A stretch of 64,000 bases of DNA from Nostoc sp. TH1S01 (GCA_018993265.1 JAGKSW010000042.1:1-64000); one strand, 5' to 3'. Positions 9,738-21,341 are shown, counted from the first letter of the stretch. The notes: generated by a model from the letters alone, not told the origin. A program made the numbers and translations.

Positions 9738-9755
9738 ATTTAATTCATCTTACTC

Positions 9756-9850
9756 AGTGCTGAGTGCTGAGTGCTGAGTGCTGAGTAAGAAAAAGATTAC
9801 TCAACACTTTCTCACTTGGTAAATGCCATATACTCAGCACTCAGCACTTT
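9756..9850. repeat. Inverted heptad repeats (TGCTGAG)n ... (CTCAGCA)n
   Basis: tgctgagtgctgagtgctgagtgctgag and later ctcagcactcagcac between convergent genes. Confidence 0.85.
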
Positions 9851-9864
9851 CAACTCAGCAATTT

Positions 9865-11454
9865 TTACAAAGGACGATAAACGCGATAGTTAATTTCTGG
9901 GAAGATATTATCCATTAATTCGACTTTTTCTAACCAACCGCTGTCAACTTTACCGATTTTGACATCCTCATAGAGTTTATTAAACCGCATGAGGTGCGAT
10001 CGCGTCCGGCGTACAGCATAAGGAACCATTGTCCCTGTCCGCATAATAAATGCCCAGTCAGAAGACTGTGCTAATAACAGTTCTCTTGCGGCTTGGTTCA
10101 GCGCCCGCCATTCTAACTCATCGGCTGGTTCCAACTTCGAGATTTCAATCATCCGTTCTGCGGCTTTGTGCAAATGTGGATAAATCCAAGCATTTGTTTC
10201 ATTTAACCAATATTCGTGGAAACCTTTGTAACCCCAACTCGATTGAGAAGGACGGCAAACTTGCTGCGTTGGTTCTGCTCTGAGATAATCTGCCAAGTGA
10301 GTCATTTGATATGTACCTTGGTCATACCATGACTTACGGAATAAGTAGTCAATGAACCAAGGGCCTTCATACCACCAATGTCCAAATAACTCTGCATCGT
10401 AGGGCGAAACAATAATCGGCGGACGCTGCATAATTCCGTAAAGATGTTCAGCTTGCCGTTCGCGGTTATACATAAAGTTCGCAGCATGTTCTGCGGCTTT
10501 TTCCCTCGCCCAGTAAGGATCATATAGTGCCTTATCTGATAAACCTAAACCACGCCCAGTAATTTTATGGTACTTAATCCCCGTATTTTTGCGCTGACCA
10601 TTGGGCATGATGTAAGGTTTGATGTACTCATATTCTGCTTCCCAGCCCAAATCTTTGTAAAATTCTCGATATTCGGCTGCGCCAGGATAACCCACTTCAG
10701 AAGACCATACTTGTTGTGAAGATTCATGGTCTCTACCAAACGCTGCTACCCCTGTTTCGGTAAAAATCGGCGCATAGCTGCCAAAACGCGGACGGGGACG
10801 AGCGTAGAGAATACCATGTCCATCGGTGAGGAAGTAACGCAACCCAGCATCAGCCAGCATCCTCTCCAGCCCTTCATAGTAAGCGCATTCTGGCAACCAA
10901 ATACCTCTAGGTGGCCGGCCGAAGGTTTGTTCGTAATGTTCACAAGCTACTTGAATTTGCGCCCACACTGCTTGCGGATACATTTTCATCAAAGGCAAGT
11001 AGCCGTGGGTAGCGCCGCAAGTAATAATTTCCAAATTATTCGTATCTTGGAATTGCTTAAAAGCAGTCACCAAATCACCGTTGTAGCGCTCCCATAATTC
11101 CCGCGCTTCGTTAAACTCGGTGGCGTAGTGTTCCGCTAGATAACGAATATGCCCATTGTTAACATTATGCTCAATTTCTAGTTCTGTAAGTTCCTCTAAT
11201 TTGGCTAAGTGAGCATCATAACGTTCTTGCAATAGCGGATCGCGCAGCATTGACACCAAAGGCGGTGTCATACTCATTGTAATTTTAAAGTCGATGCCGT
11301 CTCGCTTTAAGCCTTCAAAGACTTTGAGTAAAGGAATATATGTTTCGGTAATGGCTTCATAAAGCCATTCTTCCTCCAGCACATAGTCACTTTCTGGGTG
11401 ACGAACGAAGGGCAGGTGTGCGTGAAGTACAAGCGCGACGTAGCCAATAGCCAT
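9865..11454 (-). CDS. Glycoside hydrolase family 57 protein (putative 1,4-alpha-glucan branching enzyme)
   Basis: ALVLHAHLPFVRHPE N-terminus, WLPECAYYEGLE, PYDAELFGHWWYEGP GH57 motifs. Confidence 0.93.
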   Translation of the reverse strand: MAIGYVALVLHAHLPFVRHPESDYVLEEEWLYEAITETYIPLLKVFEGLKRDGIDFKITMSMTPPLVSMLRDPLLQERYDAHLAKLEELTELEIEHNVNNGHIRYLAEHYATEFNEARELWERYNGDLVTAFKQFQDTNNLEIITCGATHGYLPLMKMYPQAVWAQIQVACEHYEQTFGRPPRGIWLPECAYYEGLERMLADAGLRYFLTDGHGILYARPRPRFGSYAPIFTETGVAAFGRDHESSQQVWSSEVGYPGAAEYREFYKDLGWEAEYEYIKPYIMPNGQRKNTGIKYHKITGRGLGLSDKALYDPYWAREKAAEHAANFMYNRERQAEHLYGIMQRPPIIVSPYDAELFGHWWYEGPWFIDYLFRKSWYDQGTYQMTHLADYLRAEPTQQVCRPSQSSWGYKGFHEYWLNETNAWIYPHLHKAAERMIEISKLEPADELEWRALNQAARELLLAQSSDWAFIMRTGTMVPYAVRRTRSHLMRFNKLYEDVKIGKVDSGWLEKVELMDNIFPEINYRVYRPL

Positions 11455-12163
11455 AGTAATTTTGGGGTGATACTTGTAAATTTAAGGTCGAGGGGTTTAG
11501 CAGAAATTAACAATATTTTAAGACCTTCTGGGTATTGTCGTGGTCTGATTGTATTGAGAAAGTTGGCTGTGAGAGATGGAGCAATCAGGTAGAAGGTAGA
11601 GGTAGAAGGCAGAAAGGAGAATATGAAGAGTCTGTGTATCTAATTTTGAGTTCTGTATGTATCTTACTTACCGACCGACCTTAGCTGTCTGCAACCATAC
11701 TATTCAGCAAGGCAGAAGTTACTTAGCAGTCATTTGCAAAAACTGAAGTTTAAGAGCCTCGACTTCTTTGAAAATCGAGACTCTCTTCGTTAACAAATAA
11801 TTTGGTACTGCCTGAGTTTTTAGTTTTCTTTCAAAGAAAAATTCAATTTTATTATTTCGATTAAATAATAATTTATTCAAGATTTCGTCTTAGCAAAAAA
11901 TCACTGAAAATAGAGGTATTTTAGCTATTTACAAATAATTAAATACCCCTAAAACCATCGTCTTATGAGTCATCTGTTCCGTCGAAAGTCTGAGATTTAA
12001 TATCTATTCTTCACTATTACTAACATAAAAAAATAATTGCTATACTGAAAAAATATTGAAAGCAAATAGAAATTAATCAGCAAATTTATAGACAGTTGCT
12101 GAGAATTAGTTGTGGGTGATGCAACCCATTTCATGAGTTAACGAGTTAGACAAAAATAAAATT

Positions 12164-12721
12164 ATGAAGTACATCAGCAGCTTTTTAAGCACGCTGTTTG
12201 TTGGTGTAGGCATCTGTTCCTTACCTCAGTTTGCAGCGAATGCAGTTACTTTGGGTAGTGGTGCGATCGCTTTTGCTCAACCACCAACTTTAGTCAGTGC
12301 TAGTACGCCGTATAATGAAACAAGTGTGTCTGATACGACATACTACTTTACCGTAAAAGTACCAGCCGCCGCCGGAGAATCGCTGCAACAGGTAACTTTT
12401 ACCCAAGTTTCAGGCACAGAAAAAATTGAATTCAACCCAAATGATACCTTGGTTTTTATCGGTACACGCGATCGCCGTGGCGAAAAGTTAGCTGTTAAAT
12501 CTGTGGTTAGCAATGACAAACAAAATTTCACAGTCACCTTTGCTAACCCTGTACCACCAGACCAAACAGTAACAATTGGTTTGCGGACTTACCGTAATCC
12601 TTTTAATGATGGTGTCTACTTATTTGGCGTAAAAGCATTTCCCTCTGGACAGCAAACCGTTGGTCAATTTCTCGGCGTAGGTAGTCTGCAATTTTATAAA
12701 GACACTTACTCGGAAGGTTAG
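12164..12721 (+). CDS. DUF2808-like secreted protein
   Basis: Signal peptide; PAAAGESLQQVTFTQVSGTEKIEF...YLFGVKAFPSG typical of the cyanobacterial family. Confidence 0.8.
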   Translation: MKYISSFLSTLFVGVGICSLPQFAANAVTLGSGAIAFAQPPTLVSASTPYNETSVSDTTYYFTVKVPAAAGESLQQVTFTQVSGTEKIEFNPNDTLVFIGTRDRRGEKLAVKSVVSNDKQNFTVTFANPVPPDQTVTIGLRTYRNPFNDGVYLFGVKAFPSGQQTVGQFLGVGSLQFYKDTYSEG

Positions 12722-12861
12722 GAAATGGAAAGTAGAGAGTAGAGAGTGGGGAGTAGGGAATGGGAATTTTCTACTACTCCCTATTATCTTTTTCAGATAT
12801 ACCCTAACTAGCCTCTAACCTCTAGCCTCTAGTCCCTAATCCCTAACCTCCACAAAAATAA

Positions 12862-14052
12862 TTAATCCAACTGATTAAATAAATCAGCCAAAATCACATT
12901 AGAAAATAAAAATCCTTCTGGGTCAGATAATTGCAACCTTCCTTCTGTAACTTTTACCCAACCTTTTTCAAGGTAAGGTTGCAAACATTGATAAATTTCC
13001 GCTACTTTTCCTTCGCCAAACTCTGCTTGTAAGCGAGAAACACTCACACCTTCAGCCAAGCGCAACCCCAACATTAAAGTTTCTAACAATACTTCGGCTG
13101 GTGGAGTTACTTCACAGTCAATTGTGCAACCAGCTTGCACCCATTGATAATATTCCTGAGTTTTGCGTGGGCGTGTGAAGCGTTTCTTGGCTGTGTAACT
13201 TGCTGCACCCATGCCAAAACCATAATAAGGACGGTTTTCCCAATAAACTCGATTATGCTGACACTGGTGTCCAGGTCGGGCATAATTAGAAATTTCATAA
13301 TGCTGATAACCTGCACCAGTCAATACTTGCTGTCCCATCTGGTACATTTTGACTGTAGTTTCATCGGTAGGTAGAGGATTATCGCCTGGTTTGTAGTAGC
13401 GACCAAAAGCTGTTCCTGGTTCAATGGTTAAATCATAGATAGATATGTGCGTCGGTGTGCTAGCTACTGCTTTTTCTAAAGAATCCGACCATTGATCTAA
13501 AGACTGATGTGGCAACCCAGAAATTAAATCTAGACTAAATTCGGGTATCTCTACTTTGTGAATTAATTCAATAGCTGCAAAGATATCTTTAACTGAATGC
13601 GATCGCCCAGCTACTTTTAACAATTCTTCTTGAAAGGCTTGTACACCCAAACTCACCCGATTTACACCCAAACTCCGATAGCCTGTGATATGCGCCAAAT
13701 CAAATGTACCTGGATCTACTTCCATCGAAATCTCGACTTGCGGCGCAATTTCAAAACGTTGTTCTAAAGCTTTTAGTATTTGTGCCAACTGCTTAGTTGA
13801 TAGCAGTGAAGGAGTACCACCACCAAAAAAAATTGTCTGCAAAGATTGACCAAAATTAGGTGTATTGGCAATTTCTTGGCATAACACTTCTATGTAATGG
13901 GAGATTGTACCCGATGTTTCACCCCGCAAGCGATCGCCCACAACAGACACAGGGAAATCGCAATAAAAGCACCTTCGTCTGCAAAAAGGAATATGTACAT
14001 AAGCAGAACTGACCATGCTAGAAATATCAAATTTTGTATTCATTTTGAGCAA
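12862..14052 (-). CDS. hemW: Radical SAM HemW (coproporphyrinogen III oxidase-like heme chaperone)
   Basis: AYVHIPFCRRRCFYCDFPV CxxxCxxC motif, FFGGGTPSLL, HemW-like C-terminus. Confidence 0.93.
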   Translation of the reverse strand: MLKMNTKFDISSMVSSAYVHIPFCRRRCFYCDFPVSVVGDRLRGETSGTISHYIEVLCQEIANTPNFGQSLQTIFFGGGTPSLLSTKQLAQILKALEQRFEIAPQVEISMEVDPGTFDLAHITGYRSLGVNRVSLGVQAFQEELLKVAGRSHSVKDIFAAIELIHKVEIPEFSLDLISGLPHQSLDQWSDSLEKAVASTPTHISIYDLTIEPGTAFGRYYKPGDNPLPTDETTVKMYQMGQQVLTGAGYQHYEISNYARPGHQCQHNRVYWENRPYYGFGMGAASYTAKKRFTRPRKTQEYYQWVQAGCTIDCEVTPPAEVLLETLMLGLRLAEGVSVSRLQAEFGEGKVAEIYQCLQPYLEKGWVKVTEGRLQLSDPEGFLFSNVILADLFNQLD

Positions 14053-14292
14053 TAATTACTTAACTTAACAAAGCATTACAAATTGCCAAAATAAGAAGTT
14101 TGTTTATGGTTTTTTATCGTTTTACAACAAAACGATGCAAAATATTAAAATAAAGCTCTTTAGTTATAATATTTGCAGATATTCCCTGCTTCAGCCCTTA
14201 GTCTAAGTCAATATTCATTATTGCCTTTTAGCGATGAAATCAAAAACATTTGATTTTATCGGGTAAAACAATTGCAGGAAAACAACACAACC

Positions 14293-15369
14293 ATGCTTGA
14301 TGCCATTATTATTCTCTCATTCATTTTGGCAGCAGCAGGCATAGGTTTCTACAGCACCGATCTGCTACCTGATGGCACGCTAGATCGAGTGACCAACCTA
14401 GAAGCTTTACGCCTCACAGTTGCCGTCTTTGCCGCCATTATTGGCGGTGCAGTAGGACTGAGTTTCCAGACGACTTATCGTCGCCTAGAGGCACAAGTCC
14501 GAGAAATGCCACTAGAAGCCATCTTAACGCGTGCCATTGGATTAGTCATTGGCTTACTACTGGCAAACTTAATGCTGGCTCCGTTATTTTTGCTACCTAT
14601 CCCGCCAGATTTTAGTTTTATCAAACCCTTGGTGGCAGTTGTTGGTAGTATTATTTTAGCTGTTACAGGCATGAATTTGGCAGATACCCACGGGCGAGGA
14701 TTACTGCGATTAATTAATCCGAATACTGTGGAAACAATGGTGGCAGAAGGCACATTAAAGCCTGCCAATACCAAAGTTTTAGATACTAGCTGCATAATTG
14801 ATGGTCGTATTGAAGCACTACTAGAAACAGGCTTCTTAGAAGGGCCAATCATCGTGCCACAATTTGTTTTACAGGAATTGCAGCAAGTAGCTGATGCCAG
14901 TAAAGACCAAAAGCGGGTGCGGGGAAGACGCGGTTTAGAAATTCTTAACCGGATTAAAGAAGCTTACCCAGAACGCATTTTAATTAACCCCATCGACTAC
15001 GAAGATATTGCCACCGTAGACGCGAAATTAGTCCGCTTTGCCCAAGAAATCAACGCGACATTGCTAACCAACGACTACAACTTGTCGAAAGTCGCCAGTG
15101 TACAGAAAGTACCCGTGTTGAACGTCAACGATTTAGTTAACGCCGTCCGTCCGACTTATTTACCAGGCGATAACCTCGACCTCAAAATTCTCAAAGAAGG
15201 CAAAGAACCAAGTCAAGGTATTGGCTATTTAGATGACGGCACAATGGTTGTCGTTGAAGAAGGTAGCGGTTATGTAGGGGGTGAACTGCGCGTAGTCGTC
15301 ACCAGCGCCTTGCAAACCTCAGCCGGACGCATGATTTTTGCCAAACCCCAAGCTTCAGCATTAGCGTGA
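14293..15369 (+). CDS. PIN/TRAM domain membrane protein (YacL-like)
   Basis: Four hydrophobic segments, VLDTSCIIDGRI PIN motif, TRAM-like C-terminus; start chosen at MLDAII. Confidence 0.9.
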   Translation: MLDAIIILSFILAAAGIGFYSTDLLPDGTLDRVTNLEALRLTVAVFAAIIGGAVGLSFQTTYRRLEAQVREMPLEAILTRAIGLVIGLLLANLMLAPLFLLPIPPDFSFIKPLVAVVGSIILAVTGMNLADTHGRGLLRLINPNTVETMVAEGTLKPANTKVLDTSCIIDGRIEALLETGFLEGPIIVPQFVLQELQQVADASKDQKRVRGRRGLEILNRIKEAYPERILINPIDYEDIATVDAKLVRFAQEINATLLTNDYNLSKVASVQKVPVLNVNDLVNAVRPTYLPGDNLDLKILKEGKEPSQGIGYLDDGTMVVVEEGSGYVGGELRVVVTSALQTSAGRMIFAKPQASALA

Positions 15370-15416
15370 GGGAAATGTCTGGTTCAATCACAATTAAATC
15401 ATGCACAAGTAATGCG

Positions 15417-15449
15417 ATCGGTGTAGCAAACCTGCACCGATTATTTTTT
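15417..15449 (+). terminator. Probable intrinsic terminator after the PIN/TRAM gene
   Basis: ATCGGTG...CACCGAT followed by TATTTTTT. Confidence 0.65.
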
Positions 15450-15454
15450 GGATT

Positions 15455-16306
15455 TTATTGAATTGTTGAAATTTCTTGTTTTATATATTCGCCTAAAACT
15501 TTTATTTCTTTTGCCTTAATAATATATCCCAAATGAATCATTAATCTTGTCAGACTTATGGGTTGTTGAATAGTTGGAATTTCTTGAATTACGATATCTC
15601 CCTGTGCATTCATACATGGCCCACTAAAGAGAATACCCAGTAATATGATACGGTCTTCAACATATAATCCTGATTTTTTAGTAACGATTCCTTCATTCAC
15701 TATTAATACAGGTGATCCTGAAGAACCAGGAAAACAAGCAGCATCAATAACCATCTGGCTTTTACCAAGGAAATCTATTGCTGGATGTGTTGCAGTAGTC
15801 CCACGTCGAATAAGCGGAAGATTATTAAATTCGTCCCATAAACCATTAGGATAGCCAATCATAAGTATTTCTTCTACTGCACTTAATTCTTCTAAAGTAG
15901 AATCAGAAAAAATCCAATTATCAGTTAGCGGTATTCTAAACACTCGCTTTCCGTCTGCTTCTACATTATTTATTAAAGGTTGAATTGGCATTGCACATAG
16001 ATCTATATCTTTACAGGGATGCATAATCCATCTTTTTTCAAATTCATATATATCTACGTTAAAAAAATGCCCAGATGGTATGTAAGACTCTTGGTTAAGA
16101 TTAGCAATATGAAGTTGGAAGCTTCCTTTTATGGCATCTGTTATAACGTGTTTGTTAGTAATAATTGTAGGTATAGACTTATGTTTATCGACGGGGAAGT
16201 CAAAGAAAAAACCCGTGCCAGTAGCTTTTTCACCTGATAACCGTTCTACTGCAATACGGACAGTACTAAAAAGAAGTTGTTCACTGATTGTAGTGGGATT
16301 AATCAT
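15455..16306 (-). CDS. Trypsin-like serine protease domain protein
   Basis: GTGFFF...NKHVI, D in the middle and GSSGSPVL catalytic-serine motif. Confidence 0.8.
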   Translation of the reverse strand: MINPTTISEQLLFSTVRIAVERLSGEKATGTGFFFDFPVDKHKSIPTIITNKHVITDAIKGSFQLHIANLNQESYIPSGHFFNVDIYEFEKRWIMHPCKDIDLCAMPIQPLINNVEADGKRVFRIPLTDNWIFSDSTLEELSAVEEILMIGYPNGLWDEFNNLPLIRRGTTATHPAIDFLGKSQMVIDAACFPGSSGSPVLIVNEGIVTKKSGLYVEDRIILLGILFSGPCMNAQGDIVIQEIPTIQQPISLTRLMIHLGYIIKAKEIKVLGEYIKQEISTIQ

Positions 16307-16550
16307 GTTGTTTGTTTACAAAAGTTACTATGACCGCTGATAACTATATAGTAAATGTAGGTCGGGTGAGGTGGAGCATAACCCAAAATTTATCTTGGTA
16401 TTAGCTGTTGCGATCGCTATACCTTTCCTTGTATCCTAATTACTCCAGCTTATCATCGATATTTTTGGGAAATATTTTCTATCTCTTGAGCAGCAAGTCC
16501 TAAGTAGTGAAATAAATCATAAAATCAAAATATTTAAATAAATATTTAAT

Positions 16551-16955
16551 TTAAGAAATTAACCAATTTTCTAACTGCAAATCTTTTATTCTAGATAAAT
16601 CTGAATCGTGAGAGACTAAAATTAAATTATGAGTTATGGCGGTAGCAGCTATCAAAATATCTGCATCCTGAATAATTGTACCTCTGCCTTTTAAATAAGC
16701 ATGAATTTCTGCTGCCTTTTGAAAAATTCTAATATCATCCAAAAACAAAATAGGATAATCTTGGCAAAATTGTTGAAATAAAGCTAGTTTTTTAGTGGCA
16801 TTACTACTTAACAGTCCTCTTTGAATTTCATAGTATGTTATACCACTAATACCAAGAAATTCACCTTGCCGCCTTATTTCTGTAATTTTCAATCCTATTT
16901 GAATGTTTTGTTTTAGTGATGCTGAAACAATATTAGTATCTAATAAATAACCCAT
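16551..16955 (-). CDS. PIN-domain (VapC-like) toxin
   Basis: GYLLDTNIVSASLK, DADILIAATAITHNLILVSHDSD PIN motifs. Confidence 0.9.
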   Translation of the reverse strand: MGYLLDTNIVSASLKQNIQIGLKITEIRRQGEFLGISGITYYEIQRGLLSSNATKKLALFQQFCQDYPILFLDDIRIFQKAAEIHAYLKGRGTIIQDADILIAATAITHNLILVSHDSDLSRIKDLQLENWLIS

Positions 16956-17243
16956 CTATCCTCGTTTTACAGCTTCATCAAAAATTTGCATTTGCTCTGG
17001 TGTAAAATCATTAAGCATTCCTGAAACTAAATGTAAAGATAAAATACTTTTCACTCGTTTTGTTAATTCTTCTTCAGAAATATTATTAATATCAGGAACA
17101 GATTTAGGGTCAAAAAGACGATTAATTAGTTCAATCATTTCTTGTTTATCTAGATTTTCTTGATAAATAGGATTATTATCAATTAAAGTTGTGACAATTT
17201 CGGGTAATTTTTGAAAGTTAGATTGATAATTAATCAGAGTCAT
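16956..17243 (-). CDS. Putative cognate antitoxin, no recognised DNA-binding fold
   Basis: Small acidic ORF whose stop directly abuts the VapC start (tag|atg). Confidence 0.6.
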   Translation of the reverse strand: MTLINYQSNFQKLPEIVTTLIDNNPIYQENLDKQEMIELINRLFDPKSVPDINNISEEELTKRVKSILSLHLVSGMLNDFTPEQMQIFDEAVKRG

Positions 17244-17323
17244 ATTGAAAAATCCTCAAATCAAAACAATTTAAATCCTATGTTAGCAGTTAGATTTTCT
17301 CTGAAAATATAGGAATTGACAAA

Positions 17324-17358
17324 AAAACAGCCGCCTCCACCAGAGAAGCAGCTGTTTT
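17324..17358 (-). terminator. Probable groEL terminator
   Basis: AACAGC...GCTGTT inverted repeat flanked by A/T runs. Confidence 0.6.
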
Positions 17359-17380
17359 TTATTTATGTGACTACAGAGTG

Positions 17381-19018
17381 TTAGTAATCGAAGTCGCCGC
17401 CGCCCATACCAGCACCAGCAGCAGGAGCAGCATCTTTGGGTTCTGGCTTGTCAACAACGATGCACTCGGTTGTCAACACCATACCCGCGATAGAAGCAGC
17501 GTTTTGCAGTGCAGAACGGGTTACTTTAGCGGGGTCAACGATACCAGCAGCTAACATATCTACAAATTCGTTGCTGGCTGCGTTGAAACCAATGTTAAAT
17601 TCTTTTTCTTTAACACGTTCAGCAATTACAGCACCGTTCTGACCTGCGTTTTCAGCAATTCTCTTCAGAGGTGCGGGTAATGCACGAGCAACAATTAAAG
17701 CACCGGTCAATTCTTCACCTGTGAGCTTACCGTTTGCCCACTCTTCCAATTGAGGAGCGAGGTGAGCGAGAGTTGTACCACCGCCAGGAACGATACCTTC
17801 TTCTACCGCAGCTTTGGTAGCGTTGATAGCGTCTTCTAGGCGCAGTTTCTTGTCTTTCATTTCGGTTTCGGTGGCTGCACCAACTTTGACTACAGCTACA
17901 CCGCCAGCCAATTTAGCCAGACGTTCTTGTAATTTTTCTTTGTCGTAGGAAGATTCGGTTTCTTCCATTTGACGGCGAATTTGTTCGATGCGAGCTTTAA
18001 CGCCAGCTTCGTTACCTTCAGCAACAATTGTGGTGTTGTCTTTGGTGATGGTGATGCGGCGTGCTTTACCCAAACCATCTAGCTTGGTGTTTTCTAGCTT
18101 CAGACCAGCATCTTCGGTGATAACTTGACCACCAGTGAGGATAGCGATGTCTTCTAGCATAGCTTTGCGGCGATCGCCAAATCCAGGTGCTTTCACAGCA
18201 GCTACGTTTAGTACACCACGCAGGCGGTTAACAACCAAGGTTGCTAAAGCTTCTTTTTCAATATCTTCAGCAAGAATTACCAAGGGTTTGCCTTGACGTG
18301 CAACTTGCTCAAGAACGGGTACTAAATCTTGTACCAAAGCGATTTTCTTATCGGTCAGCAGGATGTAAGGATCGTCAAATACTGCTTCCATCCGCTCTGG
18401 GTCGGTTGCGAAGTAGGGAGAGATGTAGCCTTTGTCAAAGCGCATCCCTTCGGTGATTTCCAATTCGGTGGTCATGGATTTTCCTTCTTCCAAGGAAATT
18501 ACACCTTCTTTACCCACCTTATCCATTGCTTGGGCAATCATCTGACCGACTTCATCATCGTTACCGGCAGAGATAGAACCAACTTGAGCAATAGCTTTGG
18601 AATCTTCTACAGGACGAGCGTGTTCAGCAATTTTCTCGACCAAGAAGTTTGTAGCTTTATCAATACCACGCTTCAACAGAATGGCGTTAGCACCAGCTGC
18701 AACGTTACGCAAGCCTTCTTTAACGATCGCATGAGCCAATACGGTAGCGGTTGTGGTACCATCACCCGCAGCGTCGTTGGTTTTAGAAGCAGCTTGACGA
18801 ATCAAAGATACGCCAGTGTTTTCAACGTGGTCTTCTAATTCAATTTCTTTAGCGATAGTCACACCGTCATTCACGATTTGCGGTGCGCCAAATTTCTTCT
18901 CTAGAACTACGTTACGACCTTTGGGGCCGAGGGTTACAGCTACAGCCTCAGCTAAGATGTCCATGCCTCGCTCTAGGGCGCGACGTGCGTTTTCGTTGTA
19001 AATAATGCGCTTTGCCAT
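17381..19018 (-). CDS. groL: Chaperonin GroEL with GGM-type tail ending GMGGGDFDY
   Basis: Full-length GroEL motifs ([36 protein letters not shown]). Confidence 0.98.
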   Translation of the reverse strand: MAKRIIYNENARRALERGMDILAEAVAVTLGPKGRNVVLEKKFGAPQIVNDGVTIAKEIELEDHVENTGVSLIRQAASKTNDAAGDGTTTATVLAHAIVKEGLRNVAAGANAILLKRGIDKATNFLVEKIAEHARPVEDSKAIAQVGSISAGNDDEVGQMIAQAMDKVGKEGVISLEEGKSMTTELEITEGMRFDKGYISPYFATDPERMEAVFDDPYILLTDKKIALVQDLVPVLEQVARQGKPLVILAEDIEKEALATLVVNRLRGVLNVAAVKAPGFGDRRKAMLEDIAILTGGQVITEDAGLKLENTKLDGLGKARRITITKDNTTIVAEGNEAGVKARIEQIRRQMEETESSYDKEKLQERLAKLAGGVAVVKVGAATETEMKDKKLRLEDAINATKAAVEEGIVPGGGTTLAHLAPQLEEWANGKLTGEELTGALIVARALPAPLKRIAENAGQNGAVIAERVKEKEFNIGFNAASNEFVDMLAAGIVDPAKVTRSALQNAASIAGMVLTTECIVVDKPEPKDAAPAAGAGMGGGDFDY

Positions 19019-19125
19019 AGTTGTTAATCTTCCTGTGTCATTTCTCTGGGGTCATATGTCATTTGTCATCTGTCATTTGTCATTTGTTCAACAACTCATG
19101 ACTAATGATTAATGACCAAGGACTA

Positions 19126-19437
19126 TTACGCAACGATTGCTAGAATGTCTTTTTCAGACAACAATACATATTCGTCAGTACCAAGTTTCACGTCGGTGCC
19201 AGCGTACTTGGAGTACAGAACTTTGTCTCCAACTTTGACTTCCAATTCTTGACGGCTACCGTCATCGTTACGCTTGCCAGCACCAAGAGCAACAACTTCC
19301 CCTACTTGGGGCTTTTCTTTGGCGGTGTCAGGCAAATACAGACCACCAGCGGTCTTTTCTTCTGATGCGCTTACTTTGACAAAAACGCGATCGCCTAAAG
19401 GTTTAACTGTAGATACGCTTAAAGATACAGCTGCCAT
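19126..19437 (-). CDS. groS: Co-chaperonin GroES
   Basis: [12 protein letters not shown]...[23 protein letters not shown]...GKRNDDG. Confidence 0.98.
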   Translation of the reverse strand: MAAVSLSVSTVKPLGDRVFVKVSASEEKTAGGLYLPDTAKEKPQVGEVVALGAGKRNDDGSRQELEVKVGDKVLYSKYAGTDVKLGTDEYVLLSEKDILAIVA

Positions 19438-19453
19438 ACAAATTTCTCCAGAG

Positions 19454-19480
19454 TTAGCACTCTCAACTCCTGAGTGCTAA
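19454..19480. promoter_or_regulatory. CIRCE operator (HrcA binding site) upstream of groES
   Basis: Perfect TTAGCACTC-N9-GAGTGCTAA. Confidence 0.97.
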
Positions 19481-20660
19481 TTTACCGAAGGAACGCCTGT
19501 AATGGCAACATTTTGTTATGTACGGGTTTCCGAACTAGTGGGGAAGGCAGAAGGCACTCTGGCTTTGGTGGAAAAGTCAAAAGTCAAAAACCAAAAGTCA
19601 AAAGTATTCTTCATTTTTGACTTTTAATTTTTGCCTTTTGACTTACCGCTACGCGGTTGGGACAGGGGGCTAAAAGACGTTTCAGACTTCAGACTTCACA
19701 CTTCAGACTTCCGTAATCGGAAGTTCACTTAAGTATTAGTACCTAATTAGGTTTAATTTTCTGATTTTCATCCGTAAGTTACGAATATTTTTATATGGTC
19801 AACTTTATTTGCAAAGCTTGGAAATTGTTATAGAACAGTAAACAGGGAGCCACGAATGAGTAACAATACCAAGATTCAAAAAACCATCACATCGACAAAG
19901 CCATTCAATATGTAGACAACAAGACAACCTTAAGTAATTGTGTAAAAATTTTAGGAATTGCTAAAAATCAGCGACATATTTTTATGTATGCTGACCACAC
20001 GATTGCTAACTATGGTTAACAGCAAGTTAGTTGGTATTTCTGGGAATGCTTAAATCAGCTAATCAAGAACTCAAACTTGGTTAAAAGCGATGAAAGTTTA
20101 CCCCTCTGCATCTTGACAATTCAAGACAATTGCTTGCCAGTTTGTTGTTCTAGACAGATAATGGTTTTCTGCTCGGATGGTGGTGTCTGGTATCGCCAAG
20201 CAAATTTGCAAGTTACTGAGAGGATCATCCAAACATACTTGATCGGCATAATGGTGGTAGAAGAATTTGCATTTTTAACCCATCTTTGCCGGAAATTCCC
20301 CTACTTGCTTGTTAACATCTGATAAGGCTTCACATCCGCAGGATATAGTAAAGCAGTAAGCTGATGAAAGTGCGAGTTGTTATAAAGCTAGGGTCATCGC
20401 AAGCCAATACTTACTAGTGAATGGCAGATGATTATTATTGAATCAGTGTTTTTTCACCCGCAACTTTCAAAGCGATATATAATAGCGCATTATAATTACT
20501 ACTGCTCTACGTATCCTTACAGGACTTTTGCCGATGAGCTAGTGGTCTTAAATAAGGTGAGAACCGCTTTTGAGACTTCGAGGAACCAAAGGCAAGTTAA
20601 GTGGGAAAAAAGACAACATCTCGATAAATCCACCATTATTAAGGATAACCATTCAAGACC

Positions 20661-21341
20661 TTGATGGATCGAAGCGCGACAAGTGCCACTGCTATGAAAG
20701 AGCCCAGCATGAAAGATCACAAACGCCTTCTACTAATTGATGACGACCCTAACCTCATCTTGCTGGTGAAGGATTACTTGGAATTTAGAGGATATGAAGT
20801 CGTCACTGCTGAAAATGGACGCGAAGCTCTAGAAGTTCTAGAGCATGACGTTCCAGATATGATCATCTGTGACGTAATGATGCCGGAAATGGACGGTTAC
20901 ACTTTTGTGGAACAAGTCCGGCAAAACGAACGCACCAGTTGGATTCCCGTTCTATTCCTATCAGCTAAGGGACAAAGTGCAGACCGAGTGAAAGGTTTAA
21001 ATAAAGGCGCTGACGTATATATGGTCAAGCCTTTTGAACCAGAAGAACTCGTTGCACAAGTAGAATCTTCGCTAAAACAAACTATCCGTTGGAAGGAACA
21101 CCAAGCCAAAGGCGGGGAAAACGGTTCTCGCATTCAGGTTCCTTTTGATGTGCAGTTAACCCCAACCGAACTGAAAGTAGTACAGTTCGTAGCTAGGGGT
21201 TTAGCGAACCGCGAAATTGCTGAAGAATTAAATGTTAGTCAGCGTACCGTTGAAAGTCATGTGTCCAACATGTTGGGCAAAACCAATCTCCATAACCGCA
21301 CTGAATTAGCGCGGTGGGCGATTGAAAATCAAATGGCTTAA
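20661..21341 (+). CDS. NarL/FixJ-family response regulator
   Basis: REC domain (LLIDDDPNL...CDVMMPEMDG...MVKPF) and LuxR HTH (LTPTELKVVQFVARGLANREIAEELNVSQRTVESHVSNML). Confidence 0.93.
   Translation: MMDRSATSATAMKEPSMKDHKRLLLIDDDPNLILLVKDYLEFRGYEVVTAENGREALEVLEHDVPDMIICDVMMPEMDGYTFVEQVRQNERTSWIPVLFLSAKGQSADRVKGLNKGADVYMVKPFEPEELVAQVESSLKQTIRWKEHQAKGGENGSRIQVPFDVQLTPTELKVVQFVARGLANREIAEELNVSQRTVESHVSNMLGKTNLHNRTELARWAIENQMA

Noticed and set aside
10050-11097. ORFs opposite the GH57 gene (10050-10283, 10726-11097 +)
   Set aside because: Antisense to a well-supported GH57 gene; no motif or RBS support.
18329-18838. 169-aa ORF antisense to groEL
   Set aside because: Lies fully opposite the highly conserved groL gene; a codon-bias shadow ORF with no family resemblance.
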